A DNA stretch of 64,000 nt, from assembly GCA_026003215.1 (NCBI GenBank), contig BPGV01000001.1:585570-649569 (forward strand), read 5' to 3'. This document shows, piece by piece, positions 1-8,003 of this stretch. Position 1 is the first letter of the stretch; each line of letters opens with the position of its first letter. This stretch comes from Bacteroidia bacterium (GTDB taxonomy: Bacteria; Bacteroidota; Bacteroidia; SpSt-205). Under the pieces are notes generated by a model that was given only the letters and a program-made list of their open reading frames with translations, was not told the origin of the DNA and did not search any database. The position numbers and the translations under genes are program-made.

Positions 1-1228
1 ACCTGGGAAAGTCTGTTGGATACGCACAAAGCCCCGCAAAGTACGAGCATAACGTACCGCTACGCGGTCATACGCCAGTAGAGAACGCGAAAGGTTCCAA
101 AGATCCCGTTTGGAATCTTCCCCACTGAAGCCCAGTTTTAGAAAGGCATTTTCTCCTAAGCGCAAATCGGCCCGGAAGTTGGCCCGCACTTGGCGCAGGG
201 TAGCTCCCTGCCGATACTTGATATTTTCTATATCTGCGGGTGCAAGAAAGTTTGCTCGATTTACAAAAAAGGCCTGTCCTTCTCCAAAAGGCGTAAGGGG
301 GGTAGTCCGCAAATCTTCCCATACCTCTGGCTTCACCCTATACACCCCTCCATATGGTGGGTCATAATCTCGCTCGTGCTGATACTCCATCGTAAAGGCA
401 TACCCCAAAATAGGGGTTTTTAGACCATCCTCGGAGGTACGAGAGAAGATGGGCCCTGAGGCATTGAACGCGAAGAGGTTAAACTTATAAGGGTCGGTAA
501 GCTGGCTGGATTGAATTTCCCCGCCAAAGGTATGCTTAGCGCTGGGGGCCCCTGTAGTAATCTGCACTACCCCCCCCCATCACATCCCCAAACTCCGCCG
601 GTATCCCCCCCGTATACACCGATAACTGAGAAATGCCCCGCTGGGGCATCGCAAAGGTACCTATTACCCGCACCCCATCTACAAAATATTGGGTTGCATC
701 CCCCCGCGCACCTCGCACATTTACTCCCGCACCAAACTTATCATCCACTTGATATACCCCAGCTGCCGTAGCTAAAAAGGTATTTATATTTCTGGTGCCC
801 AGCTTTTGTATCTGCTCTATAGTGATAGTTTTACCCGTTACGGTTTCATCCTTCTCAAAAAGCGGTACTTTATAATCTACAATGACTTGGGTTTCAGCCT
901 GGACGCTGGATTCCATATTAATATCCAGGACGATGGTACGGTTCGCGGTGACCACCACGCCGGCGATAGTAAAGGTTTTGCCCGCGTAGCTGGCCCGCAC
1001 ATCGTAGGTACCCGGAGAAACCGGTGCGATACTGTATTCCCCATTTTCATTGGTATTGGCCCCCCCCTTGATAATCCCATTTTGGAGGATAACGACCGTG
1101 GCAAACGGGAGCGGCTCTCGGGTAACCTTATCACGTACCACGCCCCGTATCTTGCCCGCATCCTGCTGAGCCAACACAATACCCATCAAGCCCAGCAGCA
1201 GGGAAATGTGAAAAAGCTGTCTTAGCAT
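1..1228 (-). CDS. TonB-dependent receptor, N-terminal part (runs off the left edge, one frameshift)
   Basis: Outer-membrane, TonB-energised receptor for an unknown substrate. The start at 1228 gives a signal peptide (MLRQLFHISLLLGLMGIVLA), then a carboxypeptidase-regulatory-like beta-sandwich (about residues 26-110, with GVVRDKVTREPLPFATV), then the plug domain (NVRGARGDATQYFVDGVRV, then PAEFGDVMGG). The frame breaks at a run of nine G on the coding strand (570-578). With eight G, the frame reads MGGVVQITTGAPSA, as expected for a plug, and stays open without a stop to base 1 (for example EYQHERDYDPPYGGVYRVKP). Two out-of-phase pieces therefore belong to one gene whose barrel lies outside the window. 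The break may be a read error or a phase-variable tract. The substrate cannot be inferred. Family assignment is secure. Confidence 0.88.
570..578. repeat. Homopolymer of nine C (nine G in the receptor gene)
   Basis: Nine consecutive C on the plus strand lie exactly where the TonB-receptor reading frame changes. Eight would keep one continuous frame. Either a length error or slipped-strand variation explains it. Confidence 0.9.
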
Positions 1229-1250
1229 ACACGTAGGGCTTTACCAACGG

Positions 1251-1258
1251 CAAATATA
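1251..1258 (-). promoter_or_regulatory. -7 promoter element of the TonB receptor
   Basis: Reads TATATTTG on the reverse strand, an exact TAnnTTTG. It lies 22 bases before the ATG at 1228, so this mRNA probably has a short leader, unlike many other genes here. Confidence 0.55.
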
Positions 1259-1297
1259 CAGGAAACTCTGGATATGCAAGTCCCCCTCGGAGCAACG

Positions 1298-1305
1298 TAT
1301 CTTTG
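1298..1305 (+). promoter_or_regulatory. -7 promoter element of lpdA
   Basis: TATCTTTG, exact TAnnTTTG, six bases before the ATG at 1312. Transcription would start at or next to the start codon. No clear -33 TTG is visible. Confidence 0.65.
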
Positions 1306-1311
1306 CTGGGC

Positions 1312-2700
1312 ATGGAAAAGCAAGTGATTGTAATCGGTGGCGGCCCGGGAGGGTATGTAGCCGCTATCCGCGCAGCCCAACTCGGCTTCTCTGTAACCTT
1401 GATTGAAAAAGAAAACTTAGGGGGTATCTGCCTCAACTGGGGCTGTATCCCTACCAAAGCCCTCCTCAAATCCGCCGAAGCCTTAGAATATCTCCTGCAT
1501 GCAGAAAGCTACGGCTTAAAAGCCGAAAATATTCAAGTTGATTTTCCTAAGGTTATCGCCCGCAGCCGCAGCGTGGCCGAAAAAATGAGCCGAGGCGTCG
1601 AGTTCCTCATGCGAAAAAATAAGATACAGGTAATCAAAGGCACCGCTCGGCTCCGCCCCGGCCCCACCGTAGAAGTCACCTCCCCCGAAGGCAAAATCCA
1701 CACCCTCAAGGCCCCCCATATCATTTTAGCTACGGGCGCCCGCGCCGCCAATCTCCCCCATATCCACATAGACGGCAAGACGGTGATTGGCTACCGCGAA
1801 GCGATGACCCTCCCCAAACAGCCTGAAAGCCTCTTGGTTATCGGTGCTGGGGCTATCGGCGTAGAGTTTAGCTACTTTTACCACACCCTCGGCACACGCG
1901 TCACCCTCGTAGAAGCCCTCCCCCACATCCTCCCCCGAGAAGATGAGGAAGTGGGCAAAGAACTGGAAAAAATCTTCCGTAAAAAAGGCCTCACCGTACT
2001 CTCTCATACCCAGGTGACCGAGCTTCAAAAAACCAAAAAAGGTATCAAAGCTACCTTGAAAACCCCTAAGGAAACCCTGCAAGTAGAAGCAGAGCTGGCC
2101 CTTTTAGCGGTGGGCATAACGCCCAATACCGAAAACATCGGCTTGGAAGAGCTGGGAGTCAAAACCGAAAAAGGCCGGGTGCTCGTAGATGCATTTTACC
2201 GCACCAACGTGCCGGGTATTTATGCGATTGGCGATATTCTCCCCACCCCTGCCCTGGCCCATGTGGCTTCCATGGAAGGGATTATCTGCGTTGAAAAAAT
2301 CGCAGGCTTAGAACCGCATCCGCTGGATTATAGCACGATACCGAGCTGCACCTATTGCCAGCCCGAGGTGGCTTCCATGGGCCTCACCGAAAAAGCTGCC
2401 AAGGAAAAAGGGTACGACATCAAAGTAGGCAAGTTTCCCTATACAGCTTCCGGAAAAGCCACCGCAATGGGTAAAAATGAAGGCTTTGTAAAGCTCATCT
2501 TTGACGCCAAGTACGGAGAGCTTTTAGGTGCGCACATCATAGGCCCCAATGCCACGGAAATGATTGGAGAACTGATCGTGGCACGCCGCCTCGAGACCAC
2601 CGGCCACGAACTCGCTAAAACTATCCACCCGCATCCTACCCTCTCCGAAGCCATCATGGAAGCGGCTGCAGCGGCCTACGGCGAAGTTATTCATTTGTAG
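1312..2700 (+). CDS. lpdA: Dihydrolipoyl dehydrogenase (E3)
   Basis: FAD flavoenzyme that reoxidises dihydrolipoamide with NAD+ in 2-oxoacid dehydrogenase complexes or the glycine cleavage system, in the cytoplasm. From the ATG at 1312 it is 462 residues, the usual length. Visible features are the FAD-binding GGGPGG at residues 9-14, the redox-active disulfide Cys40/Cys45 in GGICLNWGCIPTK, a second Rossmann motif (VIGAGAIGVEF), the FAD-contacting YAIGDI, and the C-terminal active-site HPHPTLSEA. An upstream TTG at 1303 is in frame but lies inside the promoter box, so ATG 1312 is preferred. It stands alone, with no E1 or E2 gene adjacent, so the partner complex is not shown. Its 3' end overlaps the convergent folA by 14 bases. 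Confidence 0.96.
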   Translation: MEKQVIVIGGGPGGYVAAIRAAQLGFSVTLIEKENLGGICLNWGCIPTKALLKSAEALEYLLHAESYGLKAENIQVDFPKVIARSRSVAEKMSRGVEFLMRKNKIQVIKGTARLRPGPTVEVTSPEGKIHTLKAPHIILATGARAANLPHIHIDGKTVIGYREAMTLPKQPESLLVIGAGAIGVEFSYFYHTLGTRVTLVEALPHILPREDEEVGKELEKIFRKKGLTVLSHTQVTELQKTKKGIKATLKTPKETLQVEAELALLAVGITPNTENIGLEELGVKTEKGRVLVDAFYRTNVPGIYAIGDILPTPALAHVASMEGIICVEKIAGLEPHPLDYSTIPSCTYCQPEVASMGLTEKAAKEKGYDIKVGKFPYTASGKATAMGKNEGFVKLIFDAKYGELLGAHIIGPNATEMIGELIVARRLETTGHELAKTIHPHPTLSEAIMEAAAAAYGEVIHL

Positions 2701-3196
2701 AAGCCTCCCGGCGCCTGTAAAGCACCTGCAAAAAAGGCACACACCTATCCTCGAAAAACTCCCAGGCCACCGCCTGCCATTGATCTTCAAAAGGCGGGAA
2801 GAACGTATCTCCTTGAGTAAGGTCAGGCGCATATACCCAAGTAAGCCAAAGCGTGTCCACCTGAGGTAAGCACAAAGCCCACCGATAGATTTCGGCACCG
2901 CCGGCAAAAAAGACCGGTTTCCGAACCTCTGCCAAAGCCGCAAGGAGCGCTTCCGGCGTAGAGAAGACTCGTACCATAGGCAGCTCCAGAGTGAGGGTTC
3001 GGCTGAGGATCCAGAGTTCTCGGCCGGGAAGAGAACGCTGGAGGCTTTCCCAGGTACGCCTACCTATTACCAGGATTCCTCCCCAAGTCCGGTGGCGAAA
3101 AAGCTGAAGCTCCAAGGGTAGGTGCCAAGGAAGACGTCCCTTGTAACCGATGAGGCGATGGGGATAAGAAAGTGCAGCGATAACCTGCCAAGCCAT
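2687..3196 (-). CDS. folA: Dihydrofolate reductase
   Basis: Reduces dihydrofolate to tetrahydrofolate with NADPH. The 169-residue product has the normal length. It shows the N-terminal strand MAWQVIAALS, the substrate-loop motif RLPWHLPLELQLFR (catalytic acid most likely Glu29), VIGRRTWESL, and the nucleotide-binding FFAGGAEIYRWAL. A longer in-frame extension upstream is rejected because it translates GC-rich palindromes and because TACCTTTG ends four bases before the chosen ATG at 3196. It converges on lpdA with a 14-base overlap. A thymidylate synthase gene, the frequent neighbour, is not next to it. Confidence 0.93.
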   Translation of the reverse strand: MAWQVIAALSYPHRLIGYKGRLPWHLPLELQLFRHRTWGGILVIGRRTWESLQRSLPGRELWILSRTLTLELPMVRVFSTPEALLAALAEVRKPVFFAGGAEIYRWALCLPQVDTLWLTWVYAPDLTQGDTFFPPFEDQWQAVAWEFFEDRCVPFLQVLYRRREASTNE

Positions 3197-3200
3197 GGGG

Positions 3201-3208
3201 CAAAGGTA
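3201..3208 (-). promoter_or_regulatory. -7 promoter element of folA
   Basis: TACCTTTG on the reverse strand, exact TAnnTTTG, four bases before the ATG at 3196. It decides the start and suggests a leaderless mRNA. Confidence 0.65.
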
Positions 3209-3309
3209 GGGGGAGCGAAGGGGGGAGAGTTTTTTATTGAAGGGGGAGAGCGTGGGCCTTTCGTGCCCCTTTAGGGGCTTTGGGGTGCTACAAGGAGTTT
3301 TCCTGAGGG

Positions 3310-3410
3310 GGCCGGCGGCGGGCCTTTGGCCCGCCGCCGGCCTTGGGCGGGGCCGCCGCCTGTGGCGGCGCCCCCCCCCCCGGGCGCCCGCCCCGCAGGG
3401 GCGGGCGCCC
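3310..3410. repeat. Cluster of GC-rich palindromes
   Basis: Three hairpins lie back to back between bioF and folA. The first has a perfect 15-base stem GGCCGGCGGCGGGCC (3310-3324) pairing with 3328-3342 around TTT. The middle is imperfect, with GCCGCC (3355-3360) pairing with 3364-3369 around TGT. The third has a perfect 13-base stem GGGCGCCCGCCCC (3382-3394) pairing with 3398-3410 around GCA, and it ends exactly at the last base of the bioF stop codon's flank. No T-run follows, so these are not ordinary intrinsic terminators. Function is unknown; the rest of 3209-3309 holds nothing else I recognise. Confidence 0.8.
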
Positions 3411-4451
3411 TCACCGAAACAACTCCTCCACCTCCGCCTCCGTATTATGCGCATGCAAGCTCACCCGATACGCCGGAAAAGCCACCGTCGGCGGATACAA
3501 CCGCTTGAGCGACAACGCCCGCCCCTCTGCAGGTATAAGCGCAATCGGCCCCGCTAACCCCTCATACGCCCAGCGTTTTTCCGCTAAAAGGACCCTCGTA
3601 TGCTGGATTAGCTGCTCCAACCGCTTACGGCGGGCTTCCCATTCGGGGCTGCGCCGAAGGACGGCCGCTGCTCCCCAAGCCATGAGCGGGGGAAGGGCCG
3701 TAGTATAGATCCCCCCAAAGCCTCGCTGCCGCAGGTAAGCTATGAGCCATTCAGGCCCTATCCATAGGGCTCCTACTGCGCCCACAGCTTTCCCCAGCGT
3801 GAAAAGACGGGCTAAGGGCCTGAGCCCATGCATAGCGCTCCAACTCTTGCCCTGAGGTAAGATAAAAGTGGTATGAGCTTCATCTACCACCAGGTGGCAC
3901 CCATACCGCTGTATCAGGTAGTGCAAAGCGCTTGGGTCGGGAGCCGTGCCACGCATAGAATACAGCGACTCCACCACCAAAAAGGCTTCACCGCGGGCTT
4001 TGCGTAGAAGGGCCTCCGCCGCAGAGAAGTCATTATGCGCAAAACCCCAAGCCGTAGCGCCACTGAGCCGAATACCTTGGCGGATAGACACATGTACTTC
4101 CCTGTCAAAGAGAACAGTATCGCTGCGCTGAGACACTATGCTCCAAAAAGAGAGGTTAGCGACCAAGCCACTGGGAAAAAGGAGAGCCTTTTCCCCGGGG
4201 AAGGCCCAGAGCCGCTCAGCCTCAGCCTCCAACGTATGGAAAGGTTCTGCGTCGCCGCCTAAGTATCGGGAAGCCGTGCTCCCACGCCACCACTGTGGGG
4301 GACACTGGGCTAAAATCTCTGGCCACACCCCTTCTCGGACTAAGCCCAAGTAATCATTACTGGTGAAGTCGGGCGTAGTAAGGGGCTGCTCCCAAAAAGC
4401 ACGGGGAGGCAAACGCTCTAAGAGGGTGCGAATGCGTTCCTCTAACTGCAT
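3411..4451 (-). CDS. bioF: 8-amino-7-oxononanoate synthase-like PLP enzyme
   Basis: Alpha-oxoamine synthase; the best fit is BioF, which condenses pimeloyl-ACP/CoA with alanine in biotin synthesis. Starting at ATG 4451 (MQLEERIRTLL), it has 346 residues. Motifs include TSNDYLGL, the glycine-rich GSTASRYLGG, DREVHVSIRQG, FAHNDFSA, VVESLYSMRG, the PLP-contacting VVDEAHTTF, and the Schiff-base lysine in FTLGKAVGAVG. A longer frame to 4610 would run deep into the upstream gene, so the shorter start is preferred; it overlaps that gene's end by 10 bases, suggesting translational coupling. Related acyltransferases for sulfonolipid or sphingolipid bases are the main alternative, but the sequence looks most like BioF of Bacteroidota. 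It is the last gene of a reverse operon starting near 7087. Confidence 0.82.
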   Translation of the reverse strand: MQLEERIRTLLERLPPRAFWEQPLTTPDFTSNDYLGLVREGVWPEILAQCPPQWWRGSTASRYLGGDAEPFHTLEAEAERLWAFPGEKALLFPSGLVANLSFWSIVSQRSDTVLFDREVHVSIRQGIRLSGATAWGFAHNDFSAAEALLRKARGEAFLVVESLYSMRGTAPDPSALHYLIQRYGCHLVVDEAHTTFILPQGKSWSAMHGLRPLARLFTLGKAVGAVGALWIGPEWLIAYLRQRGFGGIYTTALPPLMAWGAAAVLRRSPEWEARRKRLEQLIQHTRVLLAEKRWAYEGLAGPIALIPAEGRALSLKRLYPPTVAFPAYRVSLHAHNTEAEVEELFR

Positions 4452-5497
4452 GAGGAGGCGGTTTTTCGCAGGCGCACACCCCCCATGACGCCACCAAAGC
4501 CCAAAGCCAGTACGACCGCTTCGTTCCAGGCCTTGGGGGGGGTATTTCCCCAGAAGGGCTGATAAGGCACCTGGGGCCACATAGCCTTTTGGAGAAATTC
4601 CGCCGCCCAAGCTATACTCAGGAGGGAAGCCGCGCCCAAGCTGTGCCCTGTCCAGAGCTTGATAGATAAAGCGGGCACCTCCCCCCAGAAGGCCTTAACG
4701 GCCTCCCATTCGGCCTGGTCACCTTGGCGGGTGCCTGGCGCATGCAGCAGAACAAAATCGGGGGGCCCTTCCCCTAAGCGCTCTAATAACCTCCGCAAAG
4801 CCTGCACAGAAACCGCCGTGTAGGAAGGCAGTTCTGCGGGGGCAGCTGTCTGAAGGGCTACACGCACAACTTGAATAGGGGCTTCTCCCTGCACCAAAAC
4901 GCCCATAGCGAGGCCCTCTCCGAGGGCCAGGGTATTCTCACCCGAACCCGGGAGACAAAAGGGAAAAGCCTTTCGGGAACTATAAATACGCAAGCCAGCC
5001 ATCGCCTCTACAAAGAAAGGATGCAGAGGAGCCTCTACTGCCCCAAAAAGTACGCGGGTAGCTTCGCCACTACGAAGCATGAGGGCTGCCTGGTACAAAG
5101 CGGCCAATCCGCTTATGCAGGTCTGACTCACCGTATAGGCCGGGCCTTTTACACCCACGGCATGAGCCACCACGGTGGCCAAGGTGCCTGCTGTCGTCTC
5201 TGGGGATGTTGTAGGCGGCGGCTTATCCCCCCCTTGCCAGTGCTCGTATAAGGCCAACAAAGCTTCCATCTCCCCCCGCGCCGATGCCATGCATACCGCC
5301 TCAGGACCAAGCTGCCGCAGGGCTTCTCCCTGTTTATGCAGGAAAGCCTCCAAAAGCGTTTTTGTACGAGAGAGGCTCGGGGTGGGCACGCCCAGCCGGA
5401 AGACAGGACGCCCCCGTACTTCTTCCCAGTGGCCTTCTTCTAAGGAAGGAGAAGGCCACCCCACCAAGAGCGCTATGCCTACGGGGTTTGGGGTCAT
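4442..5497 (-). CDS. Beta-ketoacyl-ACP synthase family protein
   Basis: Thiolase-fold condensing enzyme of 351 residues, shorter than typical FabF (about 410). The triad appears intact: the nucleophile Cys in SQTCISGLAALYQAA, the first His in HAPGTRQGDQAE (aligning with the HGTxxxxGD region), and the second in LWTGHSLGAAS. The lysine before GH is shifted or replaced relative to the usual KSxxGH. It overlaps kdsA by four bases and bioF by ten. Pairing with BioF suggests it makes or elongates the acyl substrate for biotin, or for another acyl-amino-ketone product; this is inference. The divergent active-site surroundings argue against it being the main housekeeping FabF. Confidence 0.75.
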   Translation of the reverse strand: MTPNPVGIALLVGWPSPSLEEGHWEEVRGRPVFRLGVPTPSLSRTKTLLEAFLHKQGEALRQLGPEAVCMASARGEMEALLALYEHWQGGDKPPPTTSPETTAGTLATVVAHAVGVKGPAYTVSQTCISGLAALYQAALMLRSGEATRVLFGAVEAPLHPFFVEAMAGLRIYSSRKAFPFCLPGSGENTLALGEGLAMGVLVQGEAPIQVVRVALQTAAPAELPSYTAVSVQALRRLLERLGEGPPDFVLLHAPGTRQGDQAEWEAVKAFWGEVPALSIKLWTGHSLGAASLLSIAWAAEFLQKAMWPQVPYQPFWGNTPPKAWNEAVVLALGFGGVMGGVRLRKTASSCS

Positions 5498-6306
5498 CGG
5501 GCCTCGTACAGCCGGCGAAGCGCCCGCAGAAGGGTTACCGCCGCTTCTATGGAGAGCATCGTCGCCGCATCACTGGGGGAAGCCTCCGGCTGCGGATGCA
5601 CCTCCATAAAAACCCCGTCTGCACCCGCCACCACGCCCAAGCGAGCATACAGCCCCACAAAAGCCCGTTCCCCTAAGGTCACCCCCGCACCGGTATTAGG
5701 ACGCTGCACTGCATGGGTAGCATCCATGAGCACCGGGTATCCCCCTTCCCGCATCCGAGGAATATTCCGAAAATCTACCACCAAATCCTCATAACCAAAA
5801 AAAGTGCCTCTTTCCGTCAGAAATACCTTGCGATTACCGACAAGTGCCACTTTTTCTGCAGCAAAGAGAGCAGCTTGTGCGCTCATAAACTGCCCTTTTT
5901 TGATATTGACCACCTTTCCAGTAGCCCCGGCTGCCTGGAGGAGGGCCGTCTGCCGAGCCAAAAAAGCCGGTATCTGGAGCACATCCACGACCTGTGCCAC
6001 AGCAGGCACCTCTATTGTTTCATGTACATCGGTAAGCACAGGCAGACCCAAAGCCTCCTTCACCCGCTCAAGCACCCGCAAGGCCTCCTCATCTCCAATC
6101 CCTTGAAAAGCTTCTGCCCGCGTGCGATTAGCCTTCCGATAGGAAGCCTTGAAAATGTAAAAGAAACCCAGCTCTTGGCAGGCTTGCAAGAGAGTCTGGG
6201 CCACCCTTGCCGAAATATCGTAGTTTTCTACTACACAAGGGCCCGCCACTATGCAGGCTATGCGCCCCTCCGCCCCCACAAACCACTGGCGCCAATCCGC
6301 TACCAT
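5494..6306 (-). CDS. kdsA: 3-deoxy-8-phosphooctulonate synthase
   Basis: Condenses arabinose 5-phosphate with phosphoenolpyruvate to give KDO 8-phosphate, a precursor of the lipopolysaccharide core. The 270-residue length is normal. Motifs are IVAGPCVVEN near the N terminus, FKASYRKANRTR, LPVLTDVHE, VNIKKGQFMS, TERGTFFGYEDLVVDFR, VLMDATHAVQ and FMEVHPQPEASPSD. The Asn-containing KANR loop resembles the metal-independent type where Asn replaces the metal Cys, but this needs an alignment. It starts three bases after the preceding gene's stop and overlaps the ketoacyl synthase by four bases, so it is in the same operon. Presence implies a Gram-negative envelope with KDO. Confidence 0.95.
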   Translation of the reverse strand: MVADWRQWFVGAEGRIACIVAGPCVVENYDISARVAQTLLQACQELGFFYIFKASYRKANRTRAEAFQGIGDEEALRVLERVKEALGLPVLTDVHETIEVPAVAQVVDVLQIPAFLARQTALLQAAGATGKVVNIKKGQFMSAQAALFAAEKVALVGNRKVFLTERGTFFGYEDLVVDFRNIPRMREGGYPVLMDATHAVQRPNTGAGVTLGERAFVGLYARLGVVAGADGVFMEVHPQPEASPSDAATMLSIEAAVTLLRALRRLYEAR

Positions 6307-6309
6307 CCG

Positions 6310-7087
6310 TTACTCGCCGCGAAAGATAGGCTTGCGCTTCTCTACAAAAGCTTGCAGGCCCTCTTGATAATCTTGCGTCCTGCCTGCAAGCTCTTGGTAA
6401 TACAGCTCATACCGGAGAGCTTCCTCATAACTTCGCTCAAAGCTGCGCAGAAGGAGTTTTTTGATATACGCCAGGGCTTTAGGCGCTTGGGCCGCATACC
6501 GTAGGGCTAAAACGTGGGTAGCTTCCTCTAACTGTTCATCCTCCACGACTTGATTGATGAGGCCCCATTCCAAGGCTTGCTCAGCAGGTAGGCGATCGCC
6601 TAAGGTAGCCAGCGCAAAAGCCCGCTTAAGGCCTATATTCCGCACCAAGTGAAACGAAGTAGCCGTATCCAAAGAAAGCCCTACATTGACAAACGCTATT
6701 ACAAAAGAGGCCGATTTCGCTGCGATAACATAATCACACGCCAAAGCCAGACCTGCACCTGCCCCCGCAGCCACCCCATTTACACTGGCGATCACGGGCT
6801 TTCTCCAACTCATGCAGGGCCTGCACCAAGGGATTATAGCGCTTTTCCACCGATTCCCCTAAGGAACGCTTCAACCCCAAAATATCTTTTAGGTCTTGCC
6901 CGGAGCAGAAAGCTTTCCCGGCCCCCCGCACCACCACTACCCGCACAGCTTTATCCTTACGGGCCTCTTTGAGGGCTGCCAAAAGCTCAAAGCTCATCTT
7001 CTCATTGAAAGCATTATAGCGGTCCGGCCGATTTAAAGTAATATAGCCCACGGCCTCTCGTACCTCATACAGTAGCGTTTCGTACAT
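6310..7087 (-). CDS. Enoyl-CoA hydratase/isomerase, PaaG-like (one frameshift)
   Basis: Crotonase-fold enzyme acting on acyl-CoA thioesters. The N-terminal piece (MYETLLYEVREAVGYITLNR, then the oxyanion-hole motif AFCSGQDL) and the C-terminal piece (VIASVNGVAAGAGAGLALAC, then LGDRLPAEQALEWGLINQVV) are in different frames. Removing one A at about 6801-6803 (GAGAAAGCC to GAGAAGCC) restores LHELEKPVIASVNGVAAGAG and a 258-residue protein of standard length. The YNPLVQALHELEKP region and AGAGAGLALACD resemble PaaG (1,2-epoxyphenylacetyl-CoA isomerase), but no other phenylacetate genes are here, so the substrate is unproven. It heads the operon running to bioF. Read error is more likely than true inactivation because both halves are well conserved. 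Confidence 0.85.
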
Positions 7088-7091
7088 GCCC

Positions 7092-7099
7092 CAAAGATA
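7092..7099 (-). promoter_or_regulatory. -7 promoter element of the hydratase-kdsA-bioF operon
   Basis: TATCTTTG on the reverse strand, exact TAnnTTTG, four bases before the ATG at 7087. Confidence 0.65.
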
Positions 7100-7202
7100 C
7101 CATGCCTTAGACACTCCGCTCGTAGGAAAGGAGCCAATAGACATCCATCCTCATGAAGCTCCTCGCTCTTCCTCCCACAAAAAGGAGGGTAGCTAAAAAA
7201 TC

Positions 7203-7961
7203 TCAGTAAGCCACCCTGTGAGCGGTAGATACGCTCGTACTTTTATCGGCAGGTGGGCGCATGAATATTTGGGTAACGTAGTAAGCCTCCTCTCGCTCAT
7301 CATAAAATACCCCTATCCCTGTATGCGTGAACTCCCTGTCCAGAATATTCTCTCTGTGCCCTGGACTACTCATCCATCCTTGTACCGCTCTTTCTACAAT
7401 ATAGCGGCCTTTGTAAGTGGACATAAAAATATTTTCTCCACAAGTGCTCCATGCGATACGAAGTCGGCGCAGGCGGACACCTACATTACCCCGTATGGGG
7501 TCCTCATGATCAAAAAATTGCCGCTTGGCCATGTTTTGGCTGTGGTTTTCGGCCGCACGGGCAACATCCTCACACCAAACCAGAGGACCAAGCCCAGCCT
7601 TCCGACGCTCGGCGTTTATCCGTTCAAAGATCTTGAACGCTACCTCCTGCGCTTCTTGTGTTGGGCTTTGCCTTACAGATGAGGAGCTTCTCTGAGTACT
7701 TGTCTTAGAAGACCCCCTTGATATGGCCGTTAACTCACTCGCACTAAGTCTTTTCTCCTCTGAAGAAAAACCCCCAATACGCAACTGCCCATATAAAAGA
7801 ACCACCACAAGGGAAAATAGCTTCAAGGTACCTACCGGAATTAGACCCAGAAAACCATTCGCTTCTTTTCCCAAGGCGGCATGCGGGACTTTTATTTGAG
7901 CCTCGAAAAAGCCTGCTTGCCCCATGTAGTATATACGAGCAAGCCTAACCTTGAGTTGCAC
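7203..7961 (-). CDS. CAP-domain (SCP/YkwD-like) secreted protein
   Basis: Contains one CAP domain (about residues 105-240 of the long form). Recognisable pieces are INAERRKAGLGPLVW, AAENHSQNMAKRQFFDHEDP, STCGENIF, AVQGWMSSPGHRENIL and FTHTGIGVFYDE, including the two His and Glu positions typical of the cavity. Biochemical role of bacterial CAP proteins is mostly unknown. The GTG at 7961 gives a 44-residue leader that looks non-coding. A TTG at 7826 would begin directly with a convincing signal sequence (MKLFSLVVVLLYGQ), so the true protein may be about 207 residues. It lies alone between the operon promoter at 7.1 kb and the end of the adhesin gene. Confidence 0.82.
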   Translation of the reverse strand: MQLKVRLARIYYMGQAGFFEAQIKVPHAALGKEANGFLGLIPVGTLKLFSLVVVLLYGQLRIGGFSSEEKRLSASELTAISRGSSKTSTQRSSSSVRQSPTQEAQEVAFKIFERINAERRKAGLGPLVWCEDVARAAENHSQNMAKRQFFDHEDPIRGNVGVRLRRLRIAWSTCGENIFMSTYKGRYIVERAVQGWMSSPGHRENILDREFTHTGIGVFYDEREEAYYVTQIFMRPPADKSTSVSTAHRVAY

Positions 7962-8003
7962 GCATTACATAGCACAGCTATGGAAGCTTAACTTTTCCAC
8001 ATA

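Noticed and set aside
2687-3454. Longer start for dihydrofolate reductase (255 residues)
   Set aside because: The extension is Arg/Gly/Pro-rich translation of the palindromes and crosses the TACCTTTG box.
3237-3708. Forward frames over the GC-rich palindromes and bioF 3' end
   Set aside because: They translate the hairpins into Pro/Arg/Gly/Ala-rich sequence and are antisense to bioF.
5713-6504. Forward frame of 263 codons across kdsA and the hydratase
   Set aside because: It is antisense to two well-conserved genes and resembles no protein.
7165-7200. Hairpin CCTCC...GGAGG near an A/T run as a terminator
   Set aside because: The T-run lies on the wrong side of the stem for the reverse-strand gene, and the stem is only five base pairs.
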